Shown: one piece after another, positions 45,301-53,555 of the stretch
How positions within the stretch are numbered: position 1 is the first letter of the stretch
Layout: each line of letters opens with the position of its first letter
Made by a program: the position numbers and the translations under genes
The notes under the pieces: model-generated
The model's database searches: none
Told to the model about the DNA's origin: nothing
What the model saw: only the letters and a program-made list of their open reading frames with translations
Origin: Candidatus Latescibacterota bacterium
Lineage (GTDB): Bacteria; Latescibacterota; UBA2968
Direction: 5' to 3'
NCBI GenBank assembly: GCA_022824945.1
Contig: JAJDYX010000047.1
Location: 62,001 to 126,000 of the forward strand
DNA length: 64,000 nucleotides

Positions 45301-47796
45301 ACCATAATCCAGGTCTGGCTTTCGCAACCCCACATAAACCTCAAACGGATCGATGTGTACCATGCGCGCTGTGCTATTGGGTCGCCCCCCTTTTTCGAGC
45401 ACGCGAGCGCGCAATATCGCAGACAGGCGCGAAGGCGCTTCGCTCAAAGACGGAAACTGCCACGACACAGCGGACTTGCCCTCCTTATCCAGAGTGCCCG
45501 TAAAAATATTGGTAGTAATCGGCTTGAATTGAACCGCCTGATTGACAAACGAAAAACCCTCATACTTGGGAAATACAGGCGGAGAACTGTGCAGCGTAAC
45601 ATCGACACTGGCTTTTAATCCCGCCGCTGGATTGCCAAATAAATACGCACTCCTCAGATCTGCTTTCAACACGCGATCCCGCTCTGCAAGTTGTGGATCG
45701 AGAAAGACCTTGAGACGAAAAGGCACAATGGTTTCGACTTTGACCCTGTGATTAAATTTGCGGCTACCCACATCAATTTCAGCGCGCCAGTTGCCCGTTG
45801 GCGCATCGGCCGAAGTCGATAAATCAAAAGTGTAAAATCCATCTTTCCCCTCGCGATTGGTCTGCGTGATCACGCTCTGTCCCAATGGATTGTAAAACGC
45901 AAGCGAGACCGGATGCCCGTCTGGAAACGTGTGGTTGTGATTCCGCACAATCGCCGACAGGTGGATATCATCGCCGGGCCGATAAACTCCGCGCTCCGTA
46001 TAAAAAAACGCCCGAATACCATTGGGTGAAGGGTCTCGTCCCCCCGTATCAAAAGTCGATAGATTCCACGCCATATCCCCTAATTTGATAAAACTGCGCT
46101 GCCCATCTTTTTCGGCTTCGATATAAAAAACATCTGATTTTACAGAACTAAAATCCGCCAAACCATTCCGATCCGTAACTTTCTGTTCCACAATCTGATT
46201 CTGGTATGTGCGCAGGGTTATAGTGACACCGGACAATGGCCGCGCATCTTCCAAATGAGTAGCATAAACGAGATGCCGATCATGCGTCTTTTGATGCGTA
46301 AGACCGATATCGCTGACCACCACGGGTTTATAGATACGCCCGTTCTGATAGACATAACCGCGCGAATAGGGATTATTATAATAATCAGTCCCGCGGTACC
46401 GTCTGCGTTGTTGCCGCGCCTCTGCCGCTTCCACAGGGTCTCCGTAGAGCATATCCTCTGCCCCAAAAGTGAGACCGATCAGATAAAGCCCCTTCTCGTC
46501 TTTGGAAATCAGATCCTCCAAATCGAGTTCGTGCTGCAACCATACATTTTTTTCCCTACCAATGTCCAGTTTTTCATCCACCACATCTACCCCCACGCGA
46601 CGCATCCGATAGGAGGAAATTCTTCGCGTGCGACTGCGCGATCCATCCAACCTTTCATCTTGTAAAAACTGCCCCAGATTCGACTCAAAAACCTTCTCTA
46701 TTTTGAGGTGAACACGCAACACATTGACCGTTTGAAACCGAATTTTTCGATTACCAGAAGTGGGCAAAAATACCCCGTCACGCGCAAAACGCATGCGGGG
46801 CTTGATATCGTCAAAAGCCACCGTCTCTGTATGCGGTTGAGCCAGTGCCATGCCCCAGCGGCTGCGAATCCCCGGATGTACGGTCAACACATAACTCTGT
46901 CCGTGCTGAAAATCGCCCACAACACTCACTGTTTTGCCAAGCGCGTTGAGCTGAAGCTGTTGCGGTGGATCGGCAGTGATCAACCCCGCAATATCCTGAC
47001 CAAAATCGAGATCATCTGAAAAAATGATGCTTACACTCGGACGGTCTCTGTCCGCTTGTTTTTCAATCTCAACAACGGAAAATGCCGATAAAGGAGGAAT
47101 TGACCATGTATTGTCGTAGTCCTGCGAGAGTTCCAGGTCAGCTCGGTCAATATGCATCGCGAGTTTCTGAGACTCTCTCGTGCGCGTGATCTCGGCACTC
47201 GTAAAATCGTACGTCTTGCCATCTAATAACACGCGCCAATGGAGTGCAAGTTGCTGATCTCCAAAACGTAACACCACCGCATCGCCCACAGTCGAAGAAT
47301 CCGCGCGTTCATTAAAGCTAATCTGACCGCTAAAAACGAGACGCTGCGGATCATCAGCATCGGGCAACTCAAAATCTGCCTCAAGTGAGACGAGTTCCCG
47401 ACCCGCGACCTCAAATTGGATGGCAAGCGGCTTCAGATCTTTGTGCTGGGGAAACAAAGTGGTCATGCTAAGCTCACCGCTATAGACCGTGCGCAACGCC
47501 AGCGGTGTATTTGGCTTAAAAACAAGCGTACGCGCATCTTCCCATGTCGCCAAACCATCAATAGATGGCATAAACCGAAACACACGCGTTCGCAACACCT
47601 GCCCAACCTGACTCTTGCCAATAACAGGCGACACAAAACGCACGCGAATTGGATCAGTCGATGCGAGCACACCCTCACTCACATGGCTCACCATACGCGC
47701 CGTCTCCAAAGGATAGGATTGCGGCGCATCTTCCAGTGACCTTTCGCTACACGCAAACAGCGTCAGCAGCATAAGGAGAGAAATACGGTATGACAT
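42310..47796 (-). CDS. Bacterial alpha-2-macroglobulin lipoprotein
   Basis: 1828 residues. Lipoprotein signal with lipobox LFAC (Cys about 16). Many MG-type beta domains, a bait-region stretch, and an intact thioester motif C1373-V-E-Q followed by the helical thioester domain (SSGALSYWPG). It should trap attacking proteases in the periplasm and sits with PBP1C, which repairs peptidoglycan at breaches. GGAGG precedes ATG 47796. Length is normal for the YfhM type. The upstream CutA-like pair, 9 bases away, is not a usual partner. Confidence 0.92.
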   Translation of the reverse strand: MSYRISLLMLLTLFACSERSLEDAPQSYPLETARMVSHVSEGVLASTDPIRVRFVSPVIGKSQVGQVLRTRVFRFMPSIDGLATWEDARTLVFKPNTPLALRTVYSGELSMTTLFPQHKDLKPLAIQFEVAGRELVSLEADFELPDADDPQRLVFSGQISFNERADSSTVGDAVVLRFGDQQLALHWRVLLDGKTYDFTSAEITRTRESQKLAMHIDRADLELSQDYDNTWSIPPLSAFSVVEIEKQADRDRPSVSIIFSDDLDFGQDIAGLITADPPQQLQLNALGKTVSVVGDFQHGQSYVLTVHPGIRSRWGMALAQPHTETVAFDDIKPRMRFARDGVFLPTSGNRKIRFQTVNVLRVHLKIEKVFESNLGQFLQDERLDGSRSRTRRISSYRMRRVGVDVVDEKLDIGREKNVWLQHELDLEDLISKDEKGLYLIGLTFGAEDMLYGDPVEAAEARQQRRRYRGTDYYNNPYSRGYVYQNGRIYKPVVVSDIGLTHQKTHDRHLVYATHLEDARPLSGVTITLRTYQNQIVEQKVTDRNGLADFSSVKSDVFYIEAEKDGQRSFIKLGDMAWNLSTFDTGGRDPSPNGIRAFFYTERGVYRPGDDIHLSAIVRNHNHTFPDGHPVSLAFYNPLGQSVITQTNREGKDGFYTFDLSTSADAPTGNWRAEIDVGSRKFNHRVKVETIVPFRLKVFLDPQLAERDRVLKADLRSAYLFGNPAAGLKASVDVTLHSSPPVFPKYEGFSFVNQAVQFKPITTNIFTGTLDKEGKSAVSWQFPSLSEAPSRLSAILRARVLEKGGRPNSTARMVHIDPFEVYVGLRKPDLDYGFTRINASLEVPVVAVTPDGEAASGRTLMYRVFHNENYWWWEYDSRDQFRLRFKRDFSTKKIFETSIISRDRPVPVAFMPEKKGEYLIEVADTDGHKASLFIRAYPWGSLPASGRDAGALVLKTDRENYAPGEKAVVSFPVPETSSVLVTVSRGGNVMHSRWHTPQTRNTAQIEIPITADMAPNAYVTISVIQPHRQTANDRPLRMYGVVPLRVVDPNTRLDLTLTVPDELKPDDSFEVVVQTDDGKPAQLTLSVVDEGLLDITQFSTPDPWRAFFGKLRLGLHISDLFGQVIGVNIGDVFKTFAIGGDAALAAYRRDRLPEEQKQRFKSVSLFEGPVATDDQGRAVVSFVMPNYVGSVRIMAVAARGNAYGSAEKTVPVKTDLMVLPTLPRVLRPGDHIAVPATVFAMRDSLGRVDVAISTEGLLRVDGQARDTIAFQEAGEEDVLFMCVVPNAIGDARVEITATAGDVIATHTTNLTISSSSPRISADETREMRPGDAVVLPIPDRGIPGSNRARLTLHTRPNMKLDNRVLWLVQYPYGCVEQVVSAAFPQLYLKDILIVSDQSNAIAREIDEHINAAIQRLRRFRLSSGALSYWPGRSEPSIWGTLYAGHFLIEARALGYHVPDDLFDSWVQYEQSLALTTRDDLMIRTYRVYLLALANQPALGAMNLLKESSLRDMTDVEKWLLASAYHRAGSSAIVDEILRNAGTLANRAERWDHTFGSALRDRAMILMAMVDLQRWEEADPLSEEIALALSSDRWYSTQTSGFALLSLGKHIRATEGDQPLRLMGSVTLPGGEVVPFDTDSRFYNVDIESGFGQSVRVQFNAESTVMRAFATLAWSGVPLNADAVAESHSLELDVRWRDENGFRIYPDTLKQGTTFWWHFRVKNTSAAHIREIALTQLLPSGWEIENTRLSGAPMPGWSSDLRLGREAYVDMRDDRVTYFFDIAPASYTQNFVVKINAVTVGTFTLPPALVEAMYNNKIKAVVPGRTVVVR

Positions 47797-47805
47797 AGTA
47801 GCCTC

Positions 47806-48480
47806 CTATACCCTCCCATCAGCCGTATCGGCAATCCACGTCAAATAGGACCTGTGACCGTGCGACACGGAAAATGAGATAGACAGATTCCCCAACCGTT
47901 TTTTCAGTGACCTCAAGCGCCCTTTTACAGTCATCACAAACAGCACGGCACCTTCATCTTGATCCGGCGACAAAAAATACTGTGAAAAAACATCCACTCG
48001 CGCGGCCAACCGCTCGGCAACAAGCGCGTGCCCAACGCGATTTGCCTCCGCTTCAGATGGCATGGAAAGAGCCAGAATATAAGGCGCCGTTCGCACCCCA
48101 CCTTGAACTGTGACATTGAGATCGGTTTTGCCCAGACGCCGCGCCGCATCGAGTTTTCGCACAACCGTATGCACCACAAAAAATATCAGACAAATCATCA
48201 CCCCTATAATAACGTGTTTCATCAGTCCGCTAAAGAACGCCCCTTGCTCGCGATCCTCTTCCTGAAAAAACGCATGCTGAAAACGCCCATCCGACTCCAT
48301 AGCCAACTTGCTCGCAATAACGCGCACCTGTGCATTCGCCACGGGTGGCAACGGCTTCACGCGCTCAGAGCCATACAGCGAGCGAATCATCTCACGCGCA
48401 ATACGCGAGGCATTCTCTTCCTCAGCCCCTACAGATGCAACAAAGAACCCTAACAGAATAACGGCCCAGACTTTTAACAT
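47806..48480 (-). CDS. Membrane-anchored CutA-like protein
   Basis: 224 residues: signal peptide (1-19), a periplasmic stretch, one membrane helix (about 86-107, HVIIGVMICLIFFVVHTVV), then a C-terminal domain (about 128-220). That domain reads like CutA1: ILALSMPSEAEANRVGHALVAERLAARVDVF matches the CutA helix pattern 'A.ALV.E.LAA.V', and VLFVMTVKGRLRSL the second core strand. CutA1 forms ferredoxin-like trimers. The metal-site or charged residues of classic CutA are not clearly kept. Coupled to the alpha-2-macroglobulin gene (9-base gap). Function unknown. Confidence 0.65.
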   Translation of the reverse strand: MLKVWAVILLGFFVASVGAEEENASRIAREMIRSLYGSERVKPLPPVANAQVRVIASKLAMESDGRFQHAFFQEEDREQGAFFSGLMKHVIIGVMICLIFFVVHTVVRKLDAARRLGKTDLNVTVQGGVRTAPYILALSMPSEAEANRVGHALVAERLAARVDVFSQYFLSPDQDEGAVLFVMTVKGRLRSLKKRLGNLSISFSVSHGHRSYLTWIADTADGRV

Positions 48481-48498
48481 ACTATTGGTATCCTTTCA

Positions 48499-48528
48499 CG
48501 GGCGGGCACGGGGGCACCGCCCCTACAC
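48499..48528. repeat. REP-like GC-rich element ending CCCCTAC
   Basis: GGGCACGGGGGCACCGCCCC between the two CutA-like genes can fold on itself (GGGC…GCCC). A related form, GGCAGGGATGCCGCTCCTAC, occurs at 53496-53515. Low-copy in this window; type inferred. Confidence 0.4.
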
Positions 48529-48547
48529 TCTTACATCTCACTGCCCT

Positions 48548-49195
48548 TCACACCTCACGTATCACAACCAGTTCGGGCGTCTTGCCCCCGCCCAATTCCT
48601 CTGCGCGGCCAATCAAATCGCTGAGATGAGCACGCGTCGTCCTCAAAAAAACCATCGCCTCCGCAGCTTCTCGCACCCCATCCTCCCTGCGATAAATTGA
48701 ACGGATACTCGGCGCAACAGTTCCGCCCGTCGCCAAATTTTCTTTAACAAGCGCCTTGCCGAGTTTCTGTGCCCGCGCTTCTGTACGCATCGCAATCAAC
48801 ACCCCCAGAGGATCCTCTCCCGACTCGGCACCCACTCCCCTTCGAATCACACGAAAAATCCCCCACAAAACCAGTAACGCAATCAGAACAGCGATCCCCT
48901 TCGCAACCTGGCTCGCGATATTCCGAATCGCCGCATCTCTTTCCATGCGCACTTCTTCCAGCCGCTGTTTTTGTTCATGGAGAAAAACCACATCCTCCGC
49001 CAATTGCGCGGTCATGCGCTCGACCCATGCAACCTGCTCTGCTGTCAGAGAATCCCCCTCTGCTAAAACCGCCCGAGCCACATGTCGCGCAATGCTCTCG
49101 AGCCGTTCCACATTCACCTGTCCCTCAGTGGGCATACACATCGCAAAAAACAGCGCGATAAATGCGCCTGCGCCAAAAATATGTCGATATCTCAT
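48548..49195 (-). CDS. Membrane-anchored CutA-like protein
   Basis: 215 residues: signal peptide (1-24), a charged helical, probably coiled-coil region (about 50-95), a membrane helix (about 98-115, KGIAVLIALLVLWGIF), then a CutA-like domain (about 128-215). The domain shows ARAQKLGKALVKENLATGGT, SIYRREDGV, AMVFLRTTRAHLSDL and final TPELVVIREV, closely following CutA1 element by element (SIYxW.G, L.I.T…L, PEI). ATG 49195 follows AAAGG. First gene of the operon leading to alpha-2-macroglobulin and PBP1C. Divergent from the gene at 49301. Confidence 0.7.
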   Translation of the reverse strand: MRYRHIFGAGAFIALFFAMCMPTEGQVNVERLESIARHVARAVLAEGDSLTAEQVAWVERMTAQLAEDVVFLHEQKQRLEEVRMERDAAIRNIASQVAKGIAVLIALLVLWGIFRVIRRGVGAESGEDPLGVLIAMRTEARAQKLGKALVKENLATGGTVAPSIRSIYRREDGVREAAEAMVFLRTTRAHLSDLIGRAEELGGGKTPELVVIREV

Positions 49196-49300
49196 AAAAC
49201 AACCTTTCCCTGTCAAATTTCCTTTGTTTTTCTTCCATACTTTCAGCAATATAGAATACAGAAACGCGATGTGCAAGAGGCTGAGAACAAGGAGACACAA

Positions 49301-50395
49301 ATGACACCCGAACAACTCGGTTTTAATTCGCAAAAACTCGACCGCGCCCGTCAGGTCTTACAACGCCACGTGCATACGCGCACCACCCCCGGTGCTGTCG
49401 GTCTCGTCCTGCGCCGTGCGGGCATCGTCACCTGCTGGGCCGTAGGCCACCACACCTATCAACCCAACGCCACACCCGTACAAATCAATACCCTCTACGA
49501 CCTCGCATCTGTCACCAAAGTCATCGCCACAACAACGCTCTGCATGTTATTTGTCGATAAGAATCGTCTCAACCTCGACGCACCCGTGCAATTTTATGTA
49601 CCCTCCTTCACCGGAAAAAACAAAAACCGCGTCACAGTTCGGCATCTGCTCGCCCATTGCAGCGGCCTGCCCGCACATGTCCACCTGTACGAAAACCAAC
49701 GCGCAACACACGACATTGACATCCGCAATGCCATGCTCAACGCTGCCTGCCAACACCCCTTAATTTATGAACCCGGCACAGACACCGTGTACAGCGACCT
49801 GGGCTTTCTCACCCTGGGAAAAATCCTCGAAACCATCGGCGGCCAGCGTCTGGATCACCTCGTCAAACAGCACATATTCGAACCGCTCAAAATGAACGAC
49901 ACCAGGTACTGTCCACCGCCCCATCTCAAACACCGCATTGCCCCCACGGAAGATGGCTCCGACTTGCGCGATCACCTCGTACACGGTGAAGTCCACGATG
50001 AAAACACCGCCGCAATGGGCGGGATCGCCTCCCACGCTGGTCTTTTTTCCACAGCACATGACCTGTCGAAATGCCTGCTCGCCTGGCTCGGTACAGACAC
50101 CTTTCCCAAACGGAGCATTCCACAATTTACCACTCGCGCTAATATCGCGCCCAACAGCACCTGGGCACTCGGCTGGGACACGGTTTCGCCCGGCGCAAGT
50201 TCGAGCGGTCGCTACTTTAGCGAACAATCCTTCGGTATCCTCGGTTTCACCGGCACATCCGTATGGGGAGACCCCATACGAGACCTCGGCGTCATCCTCC
50301 TCACCAACCGCGTACACCCCACCCGCGAGAACAATCAAATTGCCCATCTCCGCCCTGAATTTCACGACGCCATATCCGAAGCACTCATCGCATAA
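49301..50395 (+). CDS. Serine hydrolase, class C beta-lactamase/EstB-like
   Basis: 364 residues. Nucleophile motif S70-V-T-K73, the tyrosine motif Y164-S-D, and FTGTSVW in place of the KTG box, as in EstB-type esterases and penicillin-binding-protein-like hydrolases. No signal peptide. AAGGAG precedes ATG 49301. It may hydrolyse esters or D-amino-acid peptides; a true beta-lactamase is unlikely because the third motif is not KTG. The neighbour at its 3' end, on the other strand, is the lyase gene. Confidence 0.87.
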   Translation: MTPEQLGFNSQKLDRARQVLQRHVHTRTTPGAVGLVLRRAGIVTCWAVGHHTYQPNATPVQINTLYDLASVTKVIATTTLCMLFVDKNRLNLDAPVQFYVPSFTGKNKNRVTVRHLLAHCSGLPAHVHLYENQRATHDIDIRNAMLNAACQHPLIYEPGTDTVYSDLGFLTLGKILETIGGQRLDHLVKQHIFEPLKMNDTRYCPPPHLKHRIAPTEDGSDLRDHLVHGEVHDENTAAMGGIASHAGLFSTAHDLSKCLLAWLGTDTFPKRSIPQFTTRANIAPNSTWALGWDTVSPGASSSGRYFSEQSFGILGFTGTSVWGDPIRDLGVILLTNRVHPTRENNQIAHLRPEFHDAISEALIA

Positions 50396-50425
50396 AAAAG
50401 GAGCAAGCCCCTATGACATTGCTCC
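50394..50425 (-). terminator. Terminator for the converging lyase gene
   Basis: Stem GGAGCAA (50400-50406) with TTGCTCC (50419-50425) and an A6 run on the plus strand side (50394-50399), which is a T-run on the minus strand. It overlaps the end of the serine hydrolase gene. Confidence 0.6.
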
Positions 50426-50450
50426 TCTTGTTGTACCCCGCTCCGTCTAT

Positions 50451-50495
50451 GAACTGGCCTGAGAAGCGGCCAGTTGTACCCCGCTCCGTCTATTC
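50451..50495 (+). repeat. Dispersed 45-bp palindromic repeat, copy 2
   Basis: Same element as 29402-29446 (three differences), in the gap between two convergent genes. Its tail TTGTACCCCGCTCCGTCTAT also occurs just upstream at 50431-50450, so the flank is duplicated here. Confidence 0.75.
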
Positions 50496-50498
50496 ATC

Positions 50499-52418
50499 TC
50501 ACCGCGTCACTCGAATCGTCCACCCGCCCTGCGGCTCGGGATTCTTAACCGTCAGCATGATTCTTCGCAACAAATCGCCCCAAACCGTCTTCAATCGCGC
50601 ATCTTCAATCGCAATATCCTCAACCGCCACATCGAACACATCCGCCTCGTAGTGCAAACGCCCCGCGCCAGACCTGCGTCCATCCGCCAACGCCACCTCA
50701 CTCAAGGCAATTGTACCATCGCCGCGATCTTCAGCACCACACGCCGTCAAAACATTCATCACAACATCGCCCGTCACGGCTTTTAACGCATATCGATCTG
50801 CAATCCTCACACCCTCGCCGCGATGCAAAACAACCGTCCGCATCCAGGAATCAATCTGAGCCTCTGGCGGATAGGCCTGCGCCAGATCCAGTGAAAACGT
50901 CGCATCCGCCTCGCTCACCGCATAAGACACATCGCGAGCAGCAATATCGTAGTGATAATCAATCCCCGCCTCGGAATAAACCCGCCCGGGAATCTGCATC
51001 TGTCCATTCACCGTCGGCAGCGTGTGATATTGCGATTGCATTGTCCAGATATCATACCGCTCACTGCTAAACGTCTTCGCCGTATAAGTCTCGACCCCCG
51101 CATCCACGAGCACTGGCTTCCCGTCCAAATAAACCACTACATGCCCGATATCATTGTGATTGTGACTCTCGGCATTGTGCCCACCCTTTGCCCCCACAAA
51201 AAACCCATCTGTCGATCCTTCCTGATCGCGTGCGACAAACACCTCAATCTCGTCCAAAAACACATCGCGCGGCAACGGCGGCGCGGCCTCTGCATCGAGA
51301 ATCTCATCCAGCGAAAACAGCGCGGGCAACGCCCGTCCCATGCTCCCAAAAGACTCCGAAACACCCTTCTCGGCAGCACCCTGTTGTTTTGCAGCCCACG
51401 CACCGAGAGCCACCATGGCGTCATCCCCAATGCGCTTGCCATAGCCATAGACCACCGCAAAAGCTGGCATCACCACGGGTGACGCATCGGCAAAATTGAT
51501 AAAATATCGATCCGCAATCTGCACCCGATAGATAAACTTGCCAATATTCTGGATGAGCGGTTCGTCGTACACATCAATTGACCCACCCGTTGCACTGTAA
51601 AGCCACTCCAAACAATCGTAAAGCGATGCCCCCGCACGCCCCCAATAGCCCGGTCCCTCGTCACAACCCCCATCCTCAGGATACGGATCAATAAAATGAT
51701 CCACAGTCTGCATCGCCTTAAACACCGAAGCGACCCGACGCGCCTCATCGGTCTCCATCAACAAAGTAGAAGTCAACCAATTCGACACAATCCACGGATT
51801 CCAATTATTCACGCGCGCACCCGAATACCCCATCCAGCCAAAATCTTCGCGCTCCAACAAAGGCGTCAAAATGCGATATTGCATCTCACGCGCAATGCGC
51901 GGCACAATCAAAGGCGAAACCGCGTCGAGTTGTGCGCCCAGCAAATACACCGTCCAAGCCAGTAATTCCGATGTCTCTGCGGCAAACAAATCGACAATCG
52001 GTTCGGCCGTATCCGGCAAACCACTACCCGCCTTTTGCACGCCAATATGCGCGGGCACGCCCCAAAAAGACTCCTCGCAAATACACCAGATACCATTGGT
52101 AATATCATCCAAAAATCTGCCTTTGCCCTCCACGCACTCTGCCAGAACCAGATCGGACAGCGCCGTGCGCCGCCCAAAACTCAGGCTCTCGTACCGCGAG
52201 CGATTGCCATTGCGCGCATAATCCAAAAACCGCACCGCGGGCACGCCCGGCCATTCAAAATTCAGGCGATCTTCCCCCCGCGCAATTTGCGCCTGCCGAA
52301 CTGCGTCTGGCAACGCATCCCACGCATAGCGCATCAACGCCGTGGGAAAAGGCCGCCAGTCATCCCGTGGAATCAAAATATCTTTTAACACATCGTCCGA
52401 ATACTTTTGCGAAAGCAT
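50499..52418 (-). CDS. Heparinase II/III-like polysaccharide lyase
   Basis: 639 residues: N-terminal alpha/alpha toroid (about 1-380) and C-terminal beta-sandwich with the family motif GGHNAESHNHNDIGHVVVYLDG (about 418-440; His and Asn/Asp residues serve in catalysis and zinc binding). Such lyases cleave uronate-containing chains such as heparin-type, alginate or ulvan-like polymers. No signal peptide seen, so it may act on imported fragments. GGAGG precedes ATG 52418. It is divergent from the Gfo/Idh gene at 52479; likely co-regulated. Confidence 0.85.
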   Translation of the reverse strand: MLSQKYSDDVLKDILIPRDDWRPFPTALMRYAWDALPDAVRQAQIARGEDRLNFEWPGVPAVRFLDYARNGNRSRYESLSFGRRTALSDLVLAECVEGKGRFLDDITNGIWCICEESFWGVPAHIGVQKAGSGLPDTAEPIVDLFAAETSELLAWTVYLLGAQLDAVSPLIVPRIAREMQYRILTPLLEREDFGWMGYSGARVNNWNPWIVSNWLTSTLLMETDEARRVASVFKAMQTVDHFIDPYPEDGGCDEGPGYWGRAGASLYDCLEWLYSATGGSIDVYDEPLIQNIGKFIYRVQIADRYFINFADASPVVMPAFAVVYGYGKRIGDDAMVALGAWAAKQQGAAEKGVSESFGSMGRALPALFSLDEILDAEAAPPLPRDVFLDEIEVFVARDQEGSTDGFFVGAKGGHNAESHNHNDIGHVVVYLDGKPVLVDAGVETYTAKTFSSERYDIWTMQSQYHTLPTVNGQMQIPGRVYSEAGIDYHYDIAARDVSYAVSEADATFSLDLAQAYPPEAQIDSWMRTVVLHRGEGVRIADRYALKAVTGDVVMNVLTACGAEDRGDGTIALSEVALADGRRSGAGRLHYEADVFDVAVEDIAIEDARLKTVWGDLLRRIMLTVKNPEPQGGWTIRVTR

Positions 52419-52478
52419 CTGTTCCTCCGTTAATTAAAGCCATCAATCTAAATCTCAAACAACAGGAGCAAGGACACC

Positions 52479-53468
52479 ATGCCACTAAAAATCGCACAAA
52501 TCGGCAGCGACGGACATCAGAACATGGTACTCGATGGCATCGCGCACATCCCCGGCGCACAACTCATCGCCTGTGCCAAAGGACATCCCGAAGACACCCT
52601 CGCCAAAGTCAAACCGCACGCAGCATTCACAGCACACACCCGTCTTTATGACGACTATCGCCACCTGCTCGACACCGAAGAAATCGATCTCGTCAGCATC
52701 TGTCGTCCGTATTCCCTCAATGCCGAAGCCTCAATAGCCGCAGCAAACCGGGGAATTGACATCGTCAGCGAAAAACCCGTAGCAACCACTCTGGAAGATC
52801 TCGACGCCCTTGAAACAGCGGTCAAAAACAGCGGGATTCGCCTCACCGCCATGTTTGGCCTGCGACTATCTCCCGCATTCCGCGCAGCACACCAGGCAGT
52901 TCAGGACGGCCTCATCGGCGAACCCATTCTGGCAACCGCACAAAAATCCTATCGCTTTGGCACGCGCCCGGACTTTTTCAAAAATCGAGAAACTTACGGC
53001 GGCACAATCCCCTGGGTCGCGATCCACGCCGTCGATTACACACGCTGGACAACCGGGCATGAATACACACAAGTCGCCGCGCTTCACGGCAACCTCGCCC
53101 ATCCCGACTACCCCGGCTGCGAAGACCACGGCGGCATGCTCTTCCGCCTGAGCAATGGCGGCACGGCAATGATCAACCTCGATTATTTGCGCCCGTCAAC
53201 AGCACCTACCCATGGCGACGACCGCCTCCGAATCGCCGGATCAGAAGGCGTCATCGAAGTCATCGACGACCGTACGCATCTGATTCGCTCGGACGAAGAA
53301 CCCCGCGACCTGCCCTTGCCACCCGAAGAAAATTTCCTCGTCAACCTCCACGGGGAACGCACGGGCAAAGCACCCCACATTATCGGACCCGACGAAGCCA
53401 TAAAAGTCACGCGCCTGTGCCTGCGTGCACGCGAAGCCGCCGACACGGGTCAGGTGATCGCGCTATGA
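52479..53468 (+). CDS. Gfo/Idh/MocA family oxidoreductase
   Basis: 329 residues with the Rossmann fold at the N-terminus (IAQIGSDGHQ, a changed G-x-G-x-x-G), the intact catalytic-region motif SEKPV (about 97-101), and the C-terminal alpha/beta domain (HAVDYTRW). NAD(P)-dependent oxidation of a sugar or polyol is expected. CAGGAG precedes the ATG. Divergent from the lyase gene, which suggests it handles a product of that lyase. Confidence 0.87.
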   Translation: MPLKIAQIGSDGHQNMVLDGIAHIPGAQLIACAKGHPEDTLAKVKPHAAFTAHTRLYDDYRHLLDTEEIDLVSICRPYSLNAEASIAAANRGIDIVSEKPVATTLEDLDALETAVKNSGIRLTAMFGLRLSPAFRAAHQAVQDGLIGEPILATAQKSYRFGTRPDFFKNRETYGGTIPWVAIHAVDYTRWTTGHEYTQVAALHGNLAHPDYPGCEDHGGMLFRLSNGGTAMINLDYLRPSTAPTHGDDRLRIAGSEGVIEVIDDRTHLIRSDEEPRDLPLPPEENFLVNLHGERTGKAPHIIGPDEAIKVTRLCLRAREAADTGQVIAL

Positions 53469-53495
53469 GGAACTGGGGGACCAGCCCACTTTATA

Positions 53496-53515
53496 CAATC
53501 GCGGCAGGGATGCCG
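53496..53515. repeat. REP-like element ending CTCCTAC
   Basis: GGCAGGGATGCCGCTCCTAC in the gap between convergent genes; GGCA/TGCC arms. A related form is at 48499. Next to it a 14-base unit TTCACACTTATTAC is repeated twice (53528-53555). Confidence 0.4.
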
Positions 53516-53555
53516 CTCCTACGGCTTAATTTTCACACTTATTACTTCACACTTA

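Noticed and set aside
44452-45618. Long plus-strand open frame antisense to alpha-2-macroglobulin
   Set aside because: Arg/His-rich shadow without start signals or homology.
49301-50395. True class C beta-lactamase (ampC)
   Set aside because: The KTG box is absent and no signal peptide is present; EstB-like esterase is a better fit.
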